A program made the position numbers and the translations under genes. The notes under the pieces are model-generated. The model was not told where the DNA came from. It did not search any database and worked only from the letters and a program-made list of their open reading frames with translations. Shown here in pieces: positions 26,124 to 34,533 of a stretch of 64,000 nt of DNA (position 1 is its first letter; each line of letters starts with the position of its first letter). The DNA is from Eisenbergiella sp963559585 (GTDB taxonomy: Bacteria > Bacillota > Clostridia > Lachnospirales > Lachnospiraceae): contig CAUWLJ010000005.1 of assembly GCA_963559585.1 (NCBI GenBank), positions 1 through 64,000 on the forward strand. Reading direction: 5' to 3'.

Positions 26124-27029
26124 TCAGACGCGCAGATGCTTGCGCACGGTGGTAAAGCTTCCCAGAAAACCGATTCCCACTCCAATCAGAATCACTACCG
26201 GCATCAGCGTCCTGTACACCTGGTTCACCGGAAGGAATTCCAGAAAGCCGGACAAAACGGAAAATCTGGTTCCGATATACTGCAGCGTATTGTTATATAA
26301 AAAGTAAATGGTCACCAGCGGAATCACGGATCCCAGCGCACCGATCAGGATACCCTCGATCACAAAAGGGGCGCGCACAAAAAAGTCGGTGGCTCCAATG
26401 TATTTCATGATCCCGATTTCTTCTTTTCTCACCGATATGCCGATCATAACCGTATTGCTGATCAGGAATACAGACACCAGCAACAGGATCACAATGATCG
26501 CGCCCGACGCATAAGCCACCAGTGCATTTACGCCGGTCAGCGTGGTAGCCGCCAGCGCGGACTTGTTCACCGACCGGATCTCCGGAATGGCTTCCAGATA
26601 CTCCACCAGCTCCTCCTGTCTGGCAATGTCGGACATATAGATTTCATAGCTGGCGCAGTTTTCCAACGGGTTGTCGCCCTCCGGAAAGCCGTCCCTGTAC
26701 TCCTCGGGAATAAACTCCTCCTTATACGTTTCCCACGCCTGCTGTGCAGAGGTAAACTCCACCTTGGATACTTCTTCCCTTTCCTCTATCCTGGCCCCAA
26801 TCGCAGCCATCTGCTCCTCGGTAGTCCCCTCCTGGAAAAAGATGGTGACGCTCACCCCCTCCTCCGCCGAATGTACAATATTCTGAAAATTCAGAATCAC
26901 TGCATAGAAAAGTCCCAGAATAAACAGACAGGCGCTGATGGTTGCCAGCGAAGCCAGTGAAAACCATTTGTTTCGGAAAATGTTGATAATGCCCTGCTTC
27001 AGGGTATAAAAAAATGTACTAATTCTCAT
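26124..27029 (-). CDS. ftsX: Cell-division ABC-like permease FtsX
   Basis: A 301-residue membrane protein with four transmembrane segments (about 22-44, 170-195, 222-245, 270-292) and a large extracellular loop (about 45-165) that in other species binds the hydrolase or its adaptor. It overlaps the end of ftsE by 11 bases, which ensures coupled synthesis. It does not transport; with FtsE it transmits ATP hydrolysis to wall cleavage during division. Confidence 0.93.
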   Translation of the reverse strand: MRISTFFYTLKQGIINIFRNKWFSLASLATISACLFILGLFYAVILNFQNIVHSAEEGVSVTIFFQEGTTEEQMAAIGARIEEREEVSKVEFTSAQQAWETYKEEFIPEEYRDGFPEGDNPLENCASYEIYMSDIARQEELVEYLEAIPEIRSVNKSALAATTLTGVNALVAYASGAIIVILLLVSVFLISNTVMIGISVRKEEIGIMKYIGATDFFVRAPFVIEGILIGALGSVIPLVTIYFLYNNTLQYIGTRFSVLSGFLEFLPVNQVYRTLMPVVILIGVGIGFLGSFTTVRKHLRV

Positions 27030-27759
27030 CTATGTATTCACCCTTTTCTTCGTCACTGACAATGACGCCCTTCTTCATTGTAATGACCCTCTTACGCATC
27101 TCATTAACGATCTCACGGTTGTGGGTCACCACCAGAATGGTTGTTCCTCCCTCGTTGATCTTTTCCAGAAGCTTCATGATCTCCCAGGAGTTCTTGGGAT
27201 CCAGATTTCCGGTGGGCTCGTCTGCAAGCAGAATCGGCGGCTTATTGATCAGAGCCCTGGCCAGCGCCACCCTCTGCTGCTCCCCGCCGGAAAGCTGCTT
27301 GGGCTTCGCCTTATATTTTCCGGCCAGTCCTACGGTAGCCAGAATAGCGGGAACATTCTTACGGATCTCCCTGGTGGGAACCTGGATGATGCGCTGGGCA
27401 AAAGCCACATTTTCATACACATTCCGATCCTTGAGCAGACGGAAATCCTGGAATACGATTCCGATATTTCTCCGATACCTGGGGATCTGGCTGTGCTTCA
27501 GCTCCACCACATTCTGCCCGTTCACCAGAATGGTTCCCGATGTGGGGGTAAGCTCGCGCAGAAGAAGCTTGATCAGTGTGGATTTTCCGGAACCGCTGTC
27601 TCCCACAATAAATACAAACTCCCCTTTTCTGACACGCAGGTTCACCCCATTCAGTGCGGGAGCTCCCGTTGCATAGCTTTTGCTCACCTTATCCAGCACG
27701 ATAAGGGAACCGTCATCCTTAATTCTCCGTTTTGTCCTCTTTGAACCCAAAAGTCCCAA
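27019..27759 (-). CDS. ftsE: Cell-division ATP-binding protein FtsE
   Basis: A 246-residue ABC ATPase with Walker A GDSGSGKSTLIK, signature LSGGEQQRVALARAL and Walker B ILLADEPTGNL. It carries about 17 extra N-terminal residues (SKRTKRRIKDDGS) before the usual IVLDKVSKSYATG. The assigned start is a TTG with AGAGGTG five bases upstream. FtsE drives FtsX and through it the M23 hydrolase encoded next. Confidence 0.93.
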   Translation of the reverse strand: MGLLGSKRTKRRIKDDGSLIVLDKVSKSYATGAPALNGVNLRVRKGEFVFIVGDSGSGKSTLIKLLLRELTPTSGTILVNGQNVVELKHSQIPRYRRNIGIVFQDFRLLKDRNVYENVAFAQRIIQVPTREIRKNVPAILATVGLAGKYKAKPKQLSGGEQQRVALARALINKPPILLADEPTGNLDPKNSWEIMKLLEKINEGGTTILVVTHNREIVNEMRKRVITMKKGVIVSDEEKGEYIDEN

Positions 27760-27817
27760 AGCTGCACCTCTCCATTCTGTCTGCCTGCCGCCGCTTCCCC
27801 GTCCCTCTCACAGATGG

Positions 27818-27845
27818 GCCCCGGTGCACCTTCTGCATCGGGGCC
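27818..27845. terminator. GC-rich hairpin between the CdaR/PucR-type regulator and ftsE
   Basis: GGCCCCGGTGCA at 27818-27829 pairs with TGCATCGGGGCC at 27834-27845 around a four-base loop, with one mismatch. It lies 22 bases after the regulator ends. The T-run is missing; likely transcript 3' end or partial terminator. Confidence 0.5.
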
Positions 27846-27866
27846 GGGCCGTGTGGAAGCAGCAGC

Positions 27867-28955
27867 TTAATAATCGAAGGTTTCCATATACTTCATGTAT
27901 TTCACCACCATCAGGGCAATCTTGAAGGTAATTGCATCCTCAAAAATCCGAAGGTCGAGCCCGGTACTTTTCTGCAGCTTGTCCAGCCGGTACACCAGGG
28001 TGTTCCTGTGAATGAAAAGCTGTCTGCTCGTCTCAGACACATTCAGATTGTTCTCAAAAAACTTGTTGATGGTGACAAGCGTTTCTTCATCAAAATCATC
28101 CGGGCTCTTACCCCCGAAGATTTCCTTGATGAACATTCTGCAAAGCGGGATGGGAAGCTGATAAATCAGCCTTCCTATACCCAATTCATTGTATGCGATA
28201 ATGTTCCTTTCGTCAAAGAAAATTTTTCCCACATCCAGAGCCATTTTGGCTTCCTTATAGGAACGGCTGACCTCCTTGATCTCCCTGACGATGGTTCCGT
28301 AGGCGATCCGCGTATCCTCCACGCCCTCTCTCTTCAGGAAATCGCTGATGGCGGCCGCGGTCTTTTCAATCTCCTTCGCGGCATCCGCCTCCACCAGCTC
28401 CTTCACCACGATCACATTGTTTTCATCCACCGCCGTGATAAAATCCCGGCTGTTGTTCCCGAAGCCTGAACGCATCAGCTCCAGTACATTGTTCTCCTTC
28501 GCACTGCCCGACTCGATCAGCAGCGTAACCCGGGCCGTATCCACAGGGATATGCAGCTTCTTGGCCCGGCTGTAAATATCCACCAGCAGAAGGTTGTCCA
28601 GAAGCAGGTTCTTGATAAAATTATCCTTATCGAACCGCTCCTTGTAGGCCACCAGAAGGCTCTGGATCTGGAAGGCCGCCATCTTGCCGATCATGTATAC
28701 ATCCTCTCCGGCCCCGCCTGCCACCAGGATATACTCCAGCTGTGTCTCGTCAAATATTTTAAAAAACTGGTATCCCTGAACCTCCTGGCTGTCCGCCGGA
28801 GACTCTGCAAAATCCTGGGCCGCCCCCACGCAGCGCTCCATTTCCTCCGATGTAGCGGCAATCGCCTTACCGTCCACATCCACCACGCACAGCTCCACTC
28901 TGGCTATGCTGCGCAAACCGTCAATCGTACTCTGCAAAATCTGATTCGATATCAT
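27867..28955 (-). CDS. CdaR/PucR-type transcriptional regulator
   Basis: A 362-residue protein with an N-terminal sugar-diacid-recognition-like sensor (about 1-110), a central GGDEF-like degenerate domain (about 130-260) and a C-terminal PucR helix-turn-helix (about 300-350) with NVSETSRQLFIHRNTLVYRL. Relatives respond to small metabolites such as glycerate or glucarate. No transporter or sugar-acid gene is adjacent, so its target is unknown. It should not be confused with the YbbR protein also named CdaR. About 20 residues at the C-terminus are rich in Met and Tyr. Confidence 0.88.
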   Translation of the reverse strand: MISNQILQSTIDGLRSIARVELCVVDVDGKAIAATSEEMERCVGAAQDFAESPADSQEVQGYQFFKIFDETQLEYILVAGGAGEDVYMIGKMAAFQIQSLLVAYKERFDKDNFIKNLLLDNLLLVDIYSRAKKLHIPVDTARVTLLIESGSAKENNVLELMRSGFGNNSRDFITAVDENNVIVVKELVEADAAKEIEKTAAAISDFLKREGVEDTRIAYGTIVREIKEVSRSYKEAKMALDVGKIFFDERNIIAYNELGIGRLIYQLPIPLCRMFIKEIFGGKSPDDFDEETLVTINKFFENNLNVSETSRQLFIHRNTLVYRLDKLQKSTGLDLRIFEDAITFKIALMVVKYMKYMETFDY

Positions 28956-29550
28956 TTTGCCCCTCTCCTTCTCCTATGCAATTTACACAAAATTTCCAAT
29001 TCTCTCCGAAATTGCCTGAAACTATACCCAGTTATCATTTTAAAGGAAAAGTACAAATAAATCTATAGAAATCTCAAAAAATTTATGCAGTTAGTGGAAG
29101 GATCCGGTTTTTCCAACAGGGTGTGAGCCTCCGGCGTTTCCGGGGATGGCTGGGGCAGGTTCTCTGCGGGGCACGCTCCCGCTCGTCAAAAACGCAGCGG
29201 TACTAGGGCCGCATAAGACGCAGCCCAAGTGCCGGCGTTTTTGAGACGGCCTCCGCAGAAAATCCTGTCCCAGCCATCCCCGGAGACACCGGAGGCGCCA
29301 TATGTATGGGAAAACCGGAACGATTACACAAGAAGGGAGTTGGAGTATTAGATTTTACAGTAACGATGGGGAAAGGTTGTCGATGTGGCATTTGCGCAGC
29401 TAATTCTTTGGCGATGTGTTGTTTTGAACGGGAAACTGAATTTCCATCTTCTTTCCCTGCCTGTAATCTTATTTTTTCCGCAGACAGAGCGGCACATAAC
29501 GCAGCCTCCATTGCCTTCGTGCCCGGCCTGCCGCAAAAGCCGCCTATGAA
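28956..29550. other. Long intergenic region with a giant hairpin
   Basis: Nearly 600 bases without a convincing gene. 29104-29319 forms a very long imperfect hairpin (see separate entry). 29320-29550 shows no clear signal; a plus-strand open frame here (29306-29641) has low-complexity content and runs into the next gene, so I reject it. Confidence 0.6.
29104..29319. repeat. Giant imperfect inverted repeat (about 100-base arms)
   Basis: The outer arms CCGGTTTTTCC (29104) and GGGAAAACCGG (to 29318) pair, followed inward by GCCTCCGG/CCGGAGGCG, CCGGGGATGGCTGGG/CCCAGCCATCCCCGG, TCTGCGG/CCGCAGA, TCAAAAACGC/GCGTTTTTGA, and CGGTACTAGGGC/GCCCAAGTGCCG, with an apical loop near 29211-29223. Several pairings differ in sequence but still pair, as expected if the fold is kept. 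It looks like a MITE-like or REP-like palindromic element or a structured RNA. Confidence 0.75.
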
Positions 29551-30222
29551 TCATCCCTTCTTATTATACACACTCACCCGCCGCACAAACAGCCGCGCCT
29601 TCAGCTTCCGACGCAGACGTGCAAAAAAGGAGGGATTCTGAACCCAGGCCACCGTTCCATAAGGCAGGGAAATCCACAGCTCGGCGTTAATGCAGGAGCC
29701 GAAATCACTCATCAGCGCCAGATCCGCCTGTTCCGGCATCCGGGAAATGATCACGTCAGGAACCAGGTCGTTGAGCTCGTTTGCCAGGCGCTCCGGCTGG
29801 TCGTCAAAGTCCTCGTAAGCCCCGCTTCCTTTCAGAAAAAGGTTATCCTGATATTCCCCGATCACCTCCTGAAGAACCTCCAGATTCTGCCCGGTGTCCG
29901 AAAGCAGATACACGCTGCTTCTGTTCCTGGAAAACTTGCGCAGAAGCTCGCGCAGGAAAACCTTCTCATCAATCTCCCTGATCCGGTTCCGCCCTGCGAT
30001 CCCGGCGGCCTCCAGCACATCGGGCTCCGTACAGACCGTCATATCCAGCTTCTCGATCCGCTCCTTCAGCGCCTCATCCCTGGAGGCTGCCGCCAGCATG
30101 GAACTGGAAATATAGGCCACCGTGTTCATCCTGCCGCTGTGCAGGAAATGGTCCGTATTGCGCAGCGCCTCCCGCGCCCCGTAGTCATGTAATGTAATTC
30201 CAAGTATTGAATATTTCTGCAT
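29551..30222 (-). CDS. WecG/TagA-family glycosyltransferase, divergent
   Basis: A 223-residue protein resembling the WecG/TagA/CpsF family that adds N-acetylmannosamine-type sugars to lipid carriers for teichoic acid or capsule. The pattern of a central Rossmann-like SVYLLSDTG, then a region ending in PDVIISRMPEQ and C-terminal basic residues (RLRRKLKARLFVRR) fits, but identity seems low and the usual GYF segment is weak. The start at 30222 follows GGGAG; the in-frame GTG 12 bases upstream overlaps that site. A CPBP protease gene lies just upstream. Confidence 0.65.
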   Translation of the reverse strand: MQKYSILGITLHDYGAREALRNTDHFLHSGRMNTVAYISSSMLAAASRDEALKERIEKLDMTVCTEPDVLEAAGIAGRNRIREIDEKVFLRELLRKFSRNRSSVYLLSDTGQNLEVLQEVIGEYQDNLFLKGSGAYEDFDDQPERLANELNDLVPDVIISRMPEQADLALMSDFGSCINAELWISLPYGTVAWVQNPSFFARLRRKLKARLFVRRVSVYNKKG

Positions 30223-30267
30223 ACACTCTCCCACGTGTCCCGTGTATGAACCCCCGCATCCCCTTTT

Positions 30268-31197
30268 TTATCCCTGCAAAAAGGCCAGAAACAGCATGTA
30301 AACCAGGCTCAGCACAATACCTGCAATCAGCGGCGCGCTGACCAGACGCATCCTTTTTCCTGCCTTCCTGTTCTCAAGCCTCTCCCGCCACAGCCAGGTC
30401 AGATACTCTCCCCGCCCCTGATTCCTGCACAGCCATACCAGAACACAGCCGGCCAGGGCCGTGCACACCAGAGCAATCACCAGATACAGGCAGATAGAAG
30501 GAATCATCAGCTCCGGCGTCATCGGCTGGGCCGCCTGCTGCTCCAGCACCCCCGGCAGAAACCGGTCGTACACATACATCAAAACCACCGATTGAGCGTT
30601 GAATATCATGTGCATCAGAACCGGAGCCCACAGGCTGCCCACAGCCTCCATCAGAAGCGCCATGGCAATCCCCAGCACGAAAGCATAGGGAGCCTGGTTG
30701 AAATTCATATGCACCAGGCCAAACAGCAGGGAAGAAAGCAGAACCGCCCCCAATACGTTTCCGCTTTTCAGAAAGCCCCGGTAAATAACGCCTCTGAAGC
30801 AGATTTCCTCGCACGCCGGCCCAAATATAGCCATCATAAAAAGCATCACCGGAAAAGGATACTCCAGAATCTGTCCGCTCATGGAGGTCACCGCGTTATC
30901 CACAAACAGCATACTCAGCGCATTCAGCAGGGTGGTAAGCGGCCCCATCAGAAAGGTGAATACCACCACCATCAGCACGCTCGTCACCTTCATCCGCCGG
31001 AAAGACAGCACCAGCGCCGGCTTCTCTCTCGATGCGGCAAGCGCAAGGAGAGCGGGAACCACGAGCAGCGCCTCGCTTACAAACAGATTGGTCAGAATCC
31101 CCATCTGAAAGCCGGGAAGGAAAAACAGAATCCCCACCACCGCAAAATGCAGCAGCACCATTCCCAGATAAGCCCAGTTTGATTTTTTATAATTCAT
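30268..31197 (-). CDS. CPBP-family intramembrane metalloprotease
   Basis: A 309-residue protein with about eight transmembrane segments. The conserved CPBP (Abi) motifs are EEICFRGVIYRGF (about 161-173), FGLVHMNFN and the third motif HMIFNAQS. Glutamates and histidines of these motifs form the presumed zinc site. Family members process prenylated proteins in eukaryotes and give bacteriocin self-immunity or unknown functions in bacteria. No bacteriocin gene is seen nearby. It lies 23 bases after the CvfB-like gene in the same direction. Confidence 0.88.
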   Translation of the reverse strand: MNYKKSNWAYLGMVLLHFAVVGILFFLPGFQMGILTNLFVSEALLVVPALLALAASREKPALVLSFRRMKVTSVLMVVVFTFLMGPLTTLLNALSMLFVDNAVTSMSGQILEYPFPVMLFMMAIFGPACEEICFRGVIYRGFLKSGNVLGAVLLSSLLFGLVHMNFNQAPYAFVLGIAMALLMEAVGSLWAPVLMHMIFNAQSVVLMYVYDRFLPGVLEQQAAQPMTPELMIPSICLYLVIALVCTALAGCVLVWLCRNQGRGEYLTWLWRERLENRKAGKRMRLVSAPLIAGIVLSLVYMLFLAFLQG

Positions 31198-31219
31198 GTA
31201 TTCTTACTCCTGCCGCTCC

Positions 31220-32056
31220 TCAGATCCTGTGAATGCCATGCTCCGTAATCCGGATTCTCCCGTTTTTCAAAAGATGACCCACAGCCCTTTTGAACTCGTT
31301 CTTGCTCATCTGCAGCTCCCTTCGTATCACCTCCGGGCTGGCCTTGTCATTGAAAGGAAGCGCCCCGTCAAAGCTGTCGATCAGCCGCATCACCTTTGCA
31401 GCGTCCGACTCTATCATCAGATAGGCCTTATCCCTCACGCTCAGGGACAGCTTGCCGTCCTCCCGCACCTCTGTCACCCGCGCCTCCACCCGGCTGCCCA
31501 CCTTCAGCTCGCCATACATCTCCCTGGGTGGGATCAGCGCCGAATATTGATCGTCCACGGCCACAAAAGCGCCAAACTGACGGCTGATCTCATACAGCGT
31601 ACCGCTCACCTTATCCTCCTTCTGATAAGGGCTGTCCGTTCTCAGGTAATGGTATATTTTCATCGTGGCGCACAGCCTTCCGCTCTTATCCACATACAAA
31701 GCCGCCGGAAAGCAGTCCCCCTCCCGCACCGGCCTGGTCTGTTCTTTAAAAGGAAGAAACAGATCCTTCTCCAGCCCCCAGTCCAGAAACGCTCCAAACC
31801 TCCCTGTCTGGGCCACGGTAAGCCTGGCTACCTGTCCCAGCTCAAGCTTCGGCTGCGCCGTTGTGGCAATGAGGCGGTCCTTGGAGTCCCGGTAGATAAA
31901 CACCTCCACCCAGCTTCCCTGTTCCGTTCCTGCCTGCACCTGCCTGGCCGGAAGCAGCACCTTCTCCTCCGGGTTCTCCTCCGGCGCCAGATATACGCCG
32001 AAATCCACTTTTTTTACCACCTTCAGCCGTTGTCTTTTTCCAATCTCTATCTGCAT
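31220..32056 (-). CDS. CvfB-like S1-domain RNA-binding protein
   Basis: A 278-residue protein (from the chosen start) built from S1-like beta-barrels (about 1-60, 65-130, 140-205) and a C-terminal winged-helix domain (about 215-278) ending in LLKNGRIRITEHGI. This is the layout of CvfB, an RNA-binding regulator of virulence factors in Staphylococcus. Three closely spaced ATG codons (32068, 32062, 32056) compete; the last has GGGA six bases upstream. It is followed by the CPBP protease gene. Confidence 0.85.
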   Translation of the reverse strand: MQIEIGKRQRLKVVKKVDFGVYLAPEENPEEKVLLPARQVQAGTEQGSWVEVFIYRDSKDRLIATTAQPKLELGQVARLTVAQTGRFGAFLDWGLEKDLFLPFKEQTRPVREGDCFPAALYVDKSGRLCATMKIYHYLRTDSPYQKEDKVSGTLYEISRQFGAFVAVDDQYSALIPPREMYGELKVGSRVEARVTEVREDGKLSLSVRDKAYLMIESDAAKVMRLIDSFDGALPFNDKASPEVIRRELQMSKNEFKRAVGHLLKNGRIRITEHGIHRI

Positions 32057-32211
32057 TCTCATTCCCATTCCGGAGCGTAAGCGGCGTAAACGGCGGGAAA
32101 CCTCAGACACGATTTCCCTTCCGCCGCCATACTCCTGTTTTTCATTCACTGTCTGCTGCCGCTTATTCTGCGCCTTTTTACAGACTCTGCACCTGTCCTG
32201 GCCGCTCCCTC

Positions 32212-32919
32212 TTATCTTTGGCGAAATTCCACCACCGCATAGGGGGCTCCCGCCTCGTCGCACAGCGCCGCCTGAACGCCCCTCTCCTGCTCATACACCA
32301 CAGGACAAATCTGCGCGCCCAAAAGCGCCTGTTTCCTGTATTCCGCCCGCATCTGCCCAACCGCAAAGCCCTCGGGCAGATAATCCTGGGCCATATGGAT
32401 ATACTGGCCGTTATTCACATGATGGTTGCTGTCCAGATGCTGTCTCCCCACCTGAAAAGCCTCCTTTTCTGTGCCTTTTCCTTCTAAAAGCACCTTACGC
32501 GGCTCATACTCCATATCCAGCTTCGGCTCCAGCACATAAGCATCCAGCATCTCCTGCGTAGGTCTTACCGGCCGCCCGGCCTCCCTGTCCATCAAAGACC
32601 ACAGGGAATTAGCCCGCACGATCCTTTTCCCGCTCTCATCCTCCATAAAAAAATTGCGCAGTCCCATAAAGCTTCTGAACTCATAGGGAAAAGTGCCCAC
32701 CGTCACCGTCTCCCCCAGCAGAGGGTATCTGTCTATCACAATCTGCCAGTAGGACAAAACCCAGAACATCCCTCTGCTCTCCAGATAATCCATGCCCACT
32801 CCCAGCGCTTCCGAATGAAAGGTGGAGCAGTCCTGAAAATAATCCACAATCCCGGCAATGCTCAGCTTCCGCTCTGTATCCAGCTCGCTGTATCTTATCC
32901 TCGACTGAAACGTATACAT
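32212..32919 (-). CDS. Acyl-ACP thioesterase
   Basis: A 235-residue double hot-dog protein of the FatA/FatB type. The N-terminal hot dog opens with YSELDTERKLSIAGIVDYFQD and the second contains DSNHHVNNGQYI, where the Asn/His pair is the expected catalytic site. It releases free fatty acids from acyl carrier protein. GGGAGAAAG precedes the start at 32919; the longer frame is not needed. It lies upstream of the CvfB-like gene with about 150 bases between them. Confidence 0.9.
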   Translation of the reverse strand: MYTFQSRIRYSELDTERKLSIAGIVDYFQDCSTFHSEALGVGMDYLESRGMFWVLSYWQIVIDRYPLLGETVTVGTFPYEFRSFMGLRNFFMEDESGKRIVRANSLWSLMDREAGRPVRPTQEMLDAYVLEPKLDMEYEPRKVLLEGKGTEKEAFQVGRQHLDSNHHVNNGQYIHMAQDYLPEGFAVGQMRAEYRKQALLGAQICPVVYEQERGVQAALCDEAGAPYAVVEFRQR

Positions 32920-33169
32920 CTTTCTCCCATCCTGCCGCGTGGCGGCAGTCCTTTCTGTCTGAACTTTTTTATTATACCCCAGGTTGACGCAGGATTCAAC
33001 CGTTACCCGCCAAAAAAAGCCAAATATAAACGTTATTTCATCACTATTATTTCTGCAATACAACTTTTCATGCAAGATGGCCGAAAGATTTTCAGGCCAA
33101 AAAAGAACGGCATAGCGTTTAAACTATGCCATTCTGCAAAGCTGTCTTTTCCCATTTTCTTCTATCGGT

Positions 33170-34324
33170 TTATTCCACTTTCCCAGGGAAGAAGGTATCC
33201 AGATAACGGAAGCCGTAATACCCCTCCGATTCGGCCAGAGCGCTCAGATCCGCACCTGCGGGGATCGTCATGGCGTAGTGGGTTCCCTCGTAGAAGTATT
33301 TTACAACCACGGTCACATCAGGTCTGCCCTTCAGCGTCTCGATCACATCATCGTAAAAGCTTACCCACATGTTGGTTCTCAGTGTAACCGTCCCATTCAA
33401 GGGAGCCCTGTCGATAGAGGCAATCGCGTTCTTATTGAACTGTGCATAAGCGGAGTTTGCAACCTCCATATGGGCTTTCACATGGCCGCAGCGGGTGCAC
33501 CTGTAGGCTTCCCTTCCGTCCTGTGTGTCGGTGGCTTCGGTTACGGTTTCCCACTCGTAGTTGTGGCTGCAGCCGTCACCGGAGGGGGAATCATGTCTCT
33601 CACTAGAATATCCTCCATCGTAGGAGCCTCCCAATCGAATTTCAGGGCTTATACTACTATCTACAAATTCAAGTTTCCTACTCATTACCACTACCTGTAC
33701 AGTATAGGTGTGATCCGGTTTTATTTCACTACTAAAATCAAATTCAGGACTATTGGTTCCTTGCTGAAGCGTTCTTATGAGTTGTCCTGATCCATCATAC
33801 TCGTTCAAATAATAATTTATTCCGTAATCTTCTCCAAGCTTATATGCAGATAGATTGGAAAGATCGCATTTCACATACCCACTCTCACTAACCCAAAATC
33901 CGATCCTTGGAAGTATTTTATCCGGTTTAGTATATGAAAATTCTTCACTCATTCCCGACCATCCTGATGACTCCATACCATTATGGACACATCTTACCTG
34001 ATATTTGTATTTTCCGCTCTCAGAAAAATAATGATACAAGTCTGCATACACTTCACCTTTTCCCCAAGCATGATCATACATCTTAAACATGTTTTCATTA
34101 CCTTTTTCGTCATAAACTCTAATTTCAAAAAAGGATTTTTCATTAGGGTTATTAAAAACTCCTTGACCATTATTATTCCATTTCAAATCTGTCGCTTCTA
34201 AAAGCTTGACTTTCTGTTCAGCGCTTTGCGCCTCTTCCTCCGCATACACCCTCACCGGAACCTGTCCCCCCAGAAGCATGGAACAGCCCAGAATCAGAGC
34301 CAGTTTCTTCCAATGTTTTCTCAT
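33170..34324 (-). CDS. Secreted multi-module protein with zinc-ribbon-like CxxC segment
   Basis: A 384-residue exported protein. Residues 1-28 are a signal peptide (cleavage after VYA). Two beta-rich modules follow (about 40-135 and 136-235), each ending in a Y-x-V-Q-V/C strand like fibronectin-type folds. Next is a Ser/Gly/His linker, a CSHNYEWET...YRCTRCGH segment (about 252-283) with possible metal-binding cysteines, and a C-terminal domain (about 290-384) also found in other Lachnospiraceae secreted proteins by my recollection. GC content is low from about 33590 to 34215 and higher at both ends, suggesting a swapped middle. AAAGGAG precedes the start. The upstream promoter shares a palindrome with the methyltransferase gene. 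Confidence 0.75.
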   Translation of the reverse strand: MRKHWKKLALILGCSMLLGGQVPVRVYAEEEAQSAEQKVKLLEATDLKWNNNGQGVFNNPNEKSFFEIRVYDEKGNENMFKMYDHAWGKGEVYADLYHYFSESGKYKYQVRCVHNGMESSGWSGMSEEFSYTKPDKILPRIGFWVSESGYVKCDLSNLSAYKLGEDYGINYYLNEYDGSGQLIRTLQQGTNSPEFDFSSEIKPDHTYTVQVVVMSRKLEFVDSSISPEIRLGGSYDGGYSSERHDSPSGDGCSHNYEWETVTEATDTQDGREAYRCTRCGHVKAHMEVANSAYAQFNKNAIASIDRAPLNGTVTLRTNMWVSFYDDVIETLKGRPDVTVVVKYFYEGTHYAMTIPAGADLSALAESEGYYGFRYLDTFFPGKVE

Positions 34325-34462
34325 CCTCTGCATCTCCTTTTGAATATGATTGTTTAAAATTATCTTACGCACCGATTCCGCCGCCATTACCGGTTTGCAT
34401 TTTTAAACACGTTCCAGCAAGCCATCACACCGAAGCCCGGCTTTTCAGTCCATAAGCATCTA

Positions 34463-34511
34463 TTCATATTCTACAGGATGTTTTTTTCCTTTTGGTATGC
34501 CTGCAGCATAC
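34463..34511 (-). promoter_or_regulatory. Promoter of the secreted-protein gene with palindromic operator, copy 1
   Basis: The palindrome GTATGC-N5-GCATAC spans 34495-34511. On the minus strand it is followed by CCAAAAGGAAAAA and, 26 bases from the palindrome edge, by a -10-like TATGAA (34468-34463). There is no -35 box where one is expected, which suits an activator-dependent promoter. The same module precedes the methyltransferase gene at 37712-37758 and nowhere else in the window. Confidence 0.6.
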
Positions 34512-34533
34512 TTTTCCCATTTTGGGACGGCAG

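Noticed and set aside
29306..29641. Plus-strand open frame next to the giant hairpin
   Set aside because: It lacks a ribosome site, starts inside the hairpin arm and overlaps the end of the glycosyltransferase gene on the other strand.
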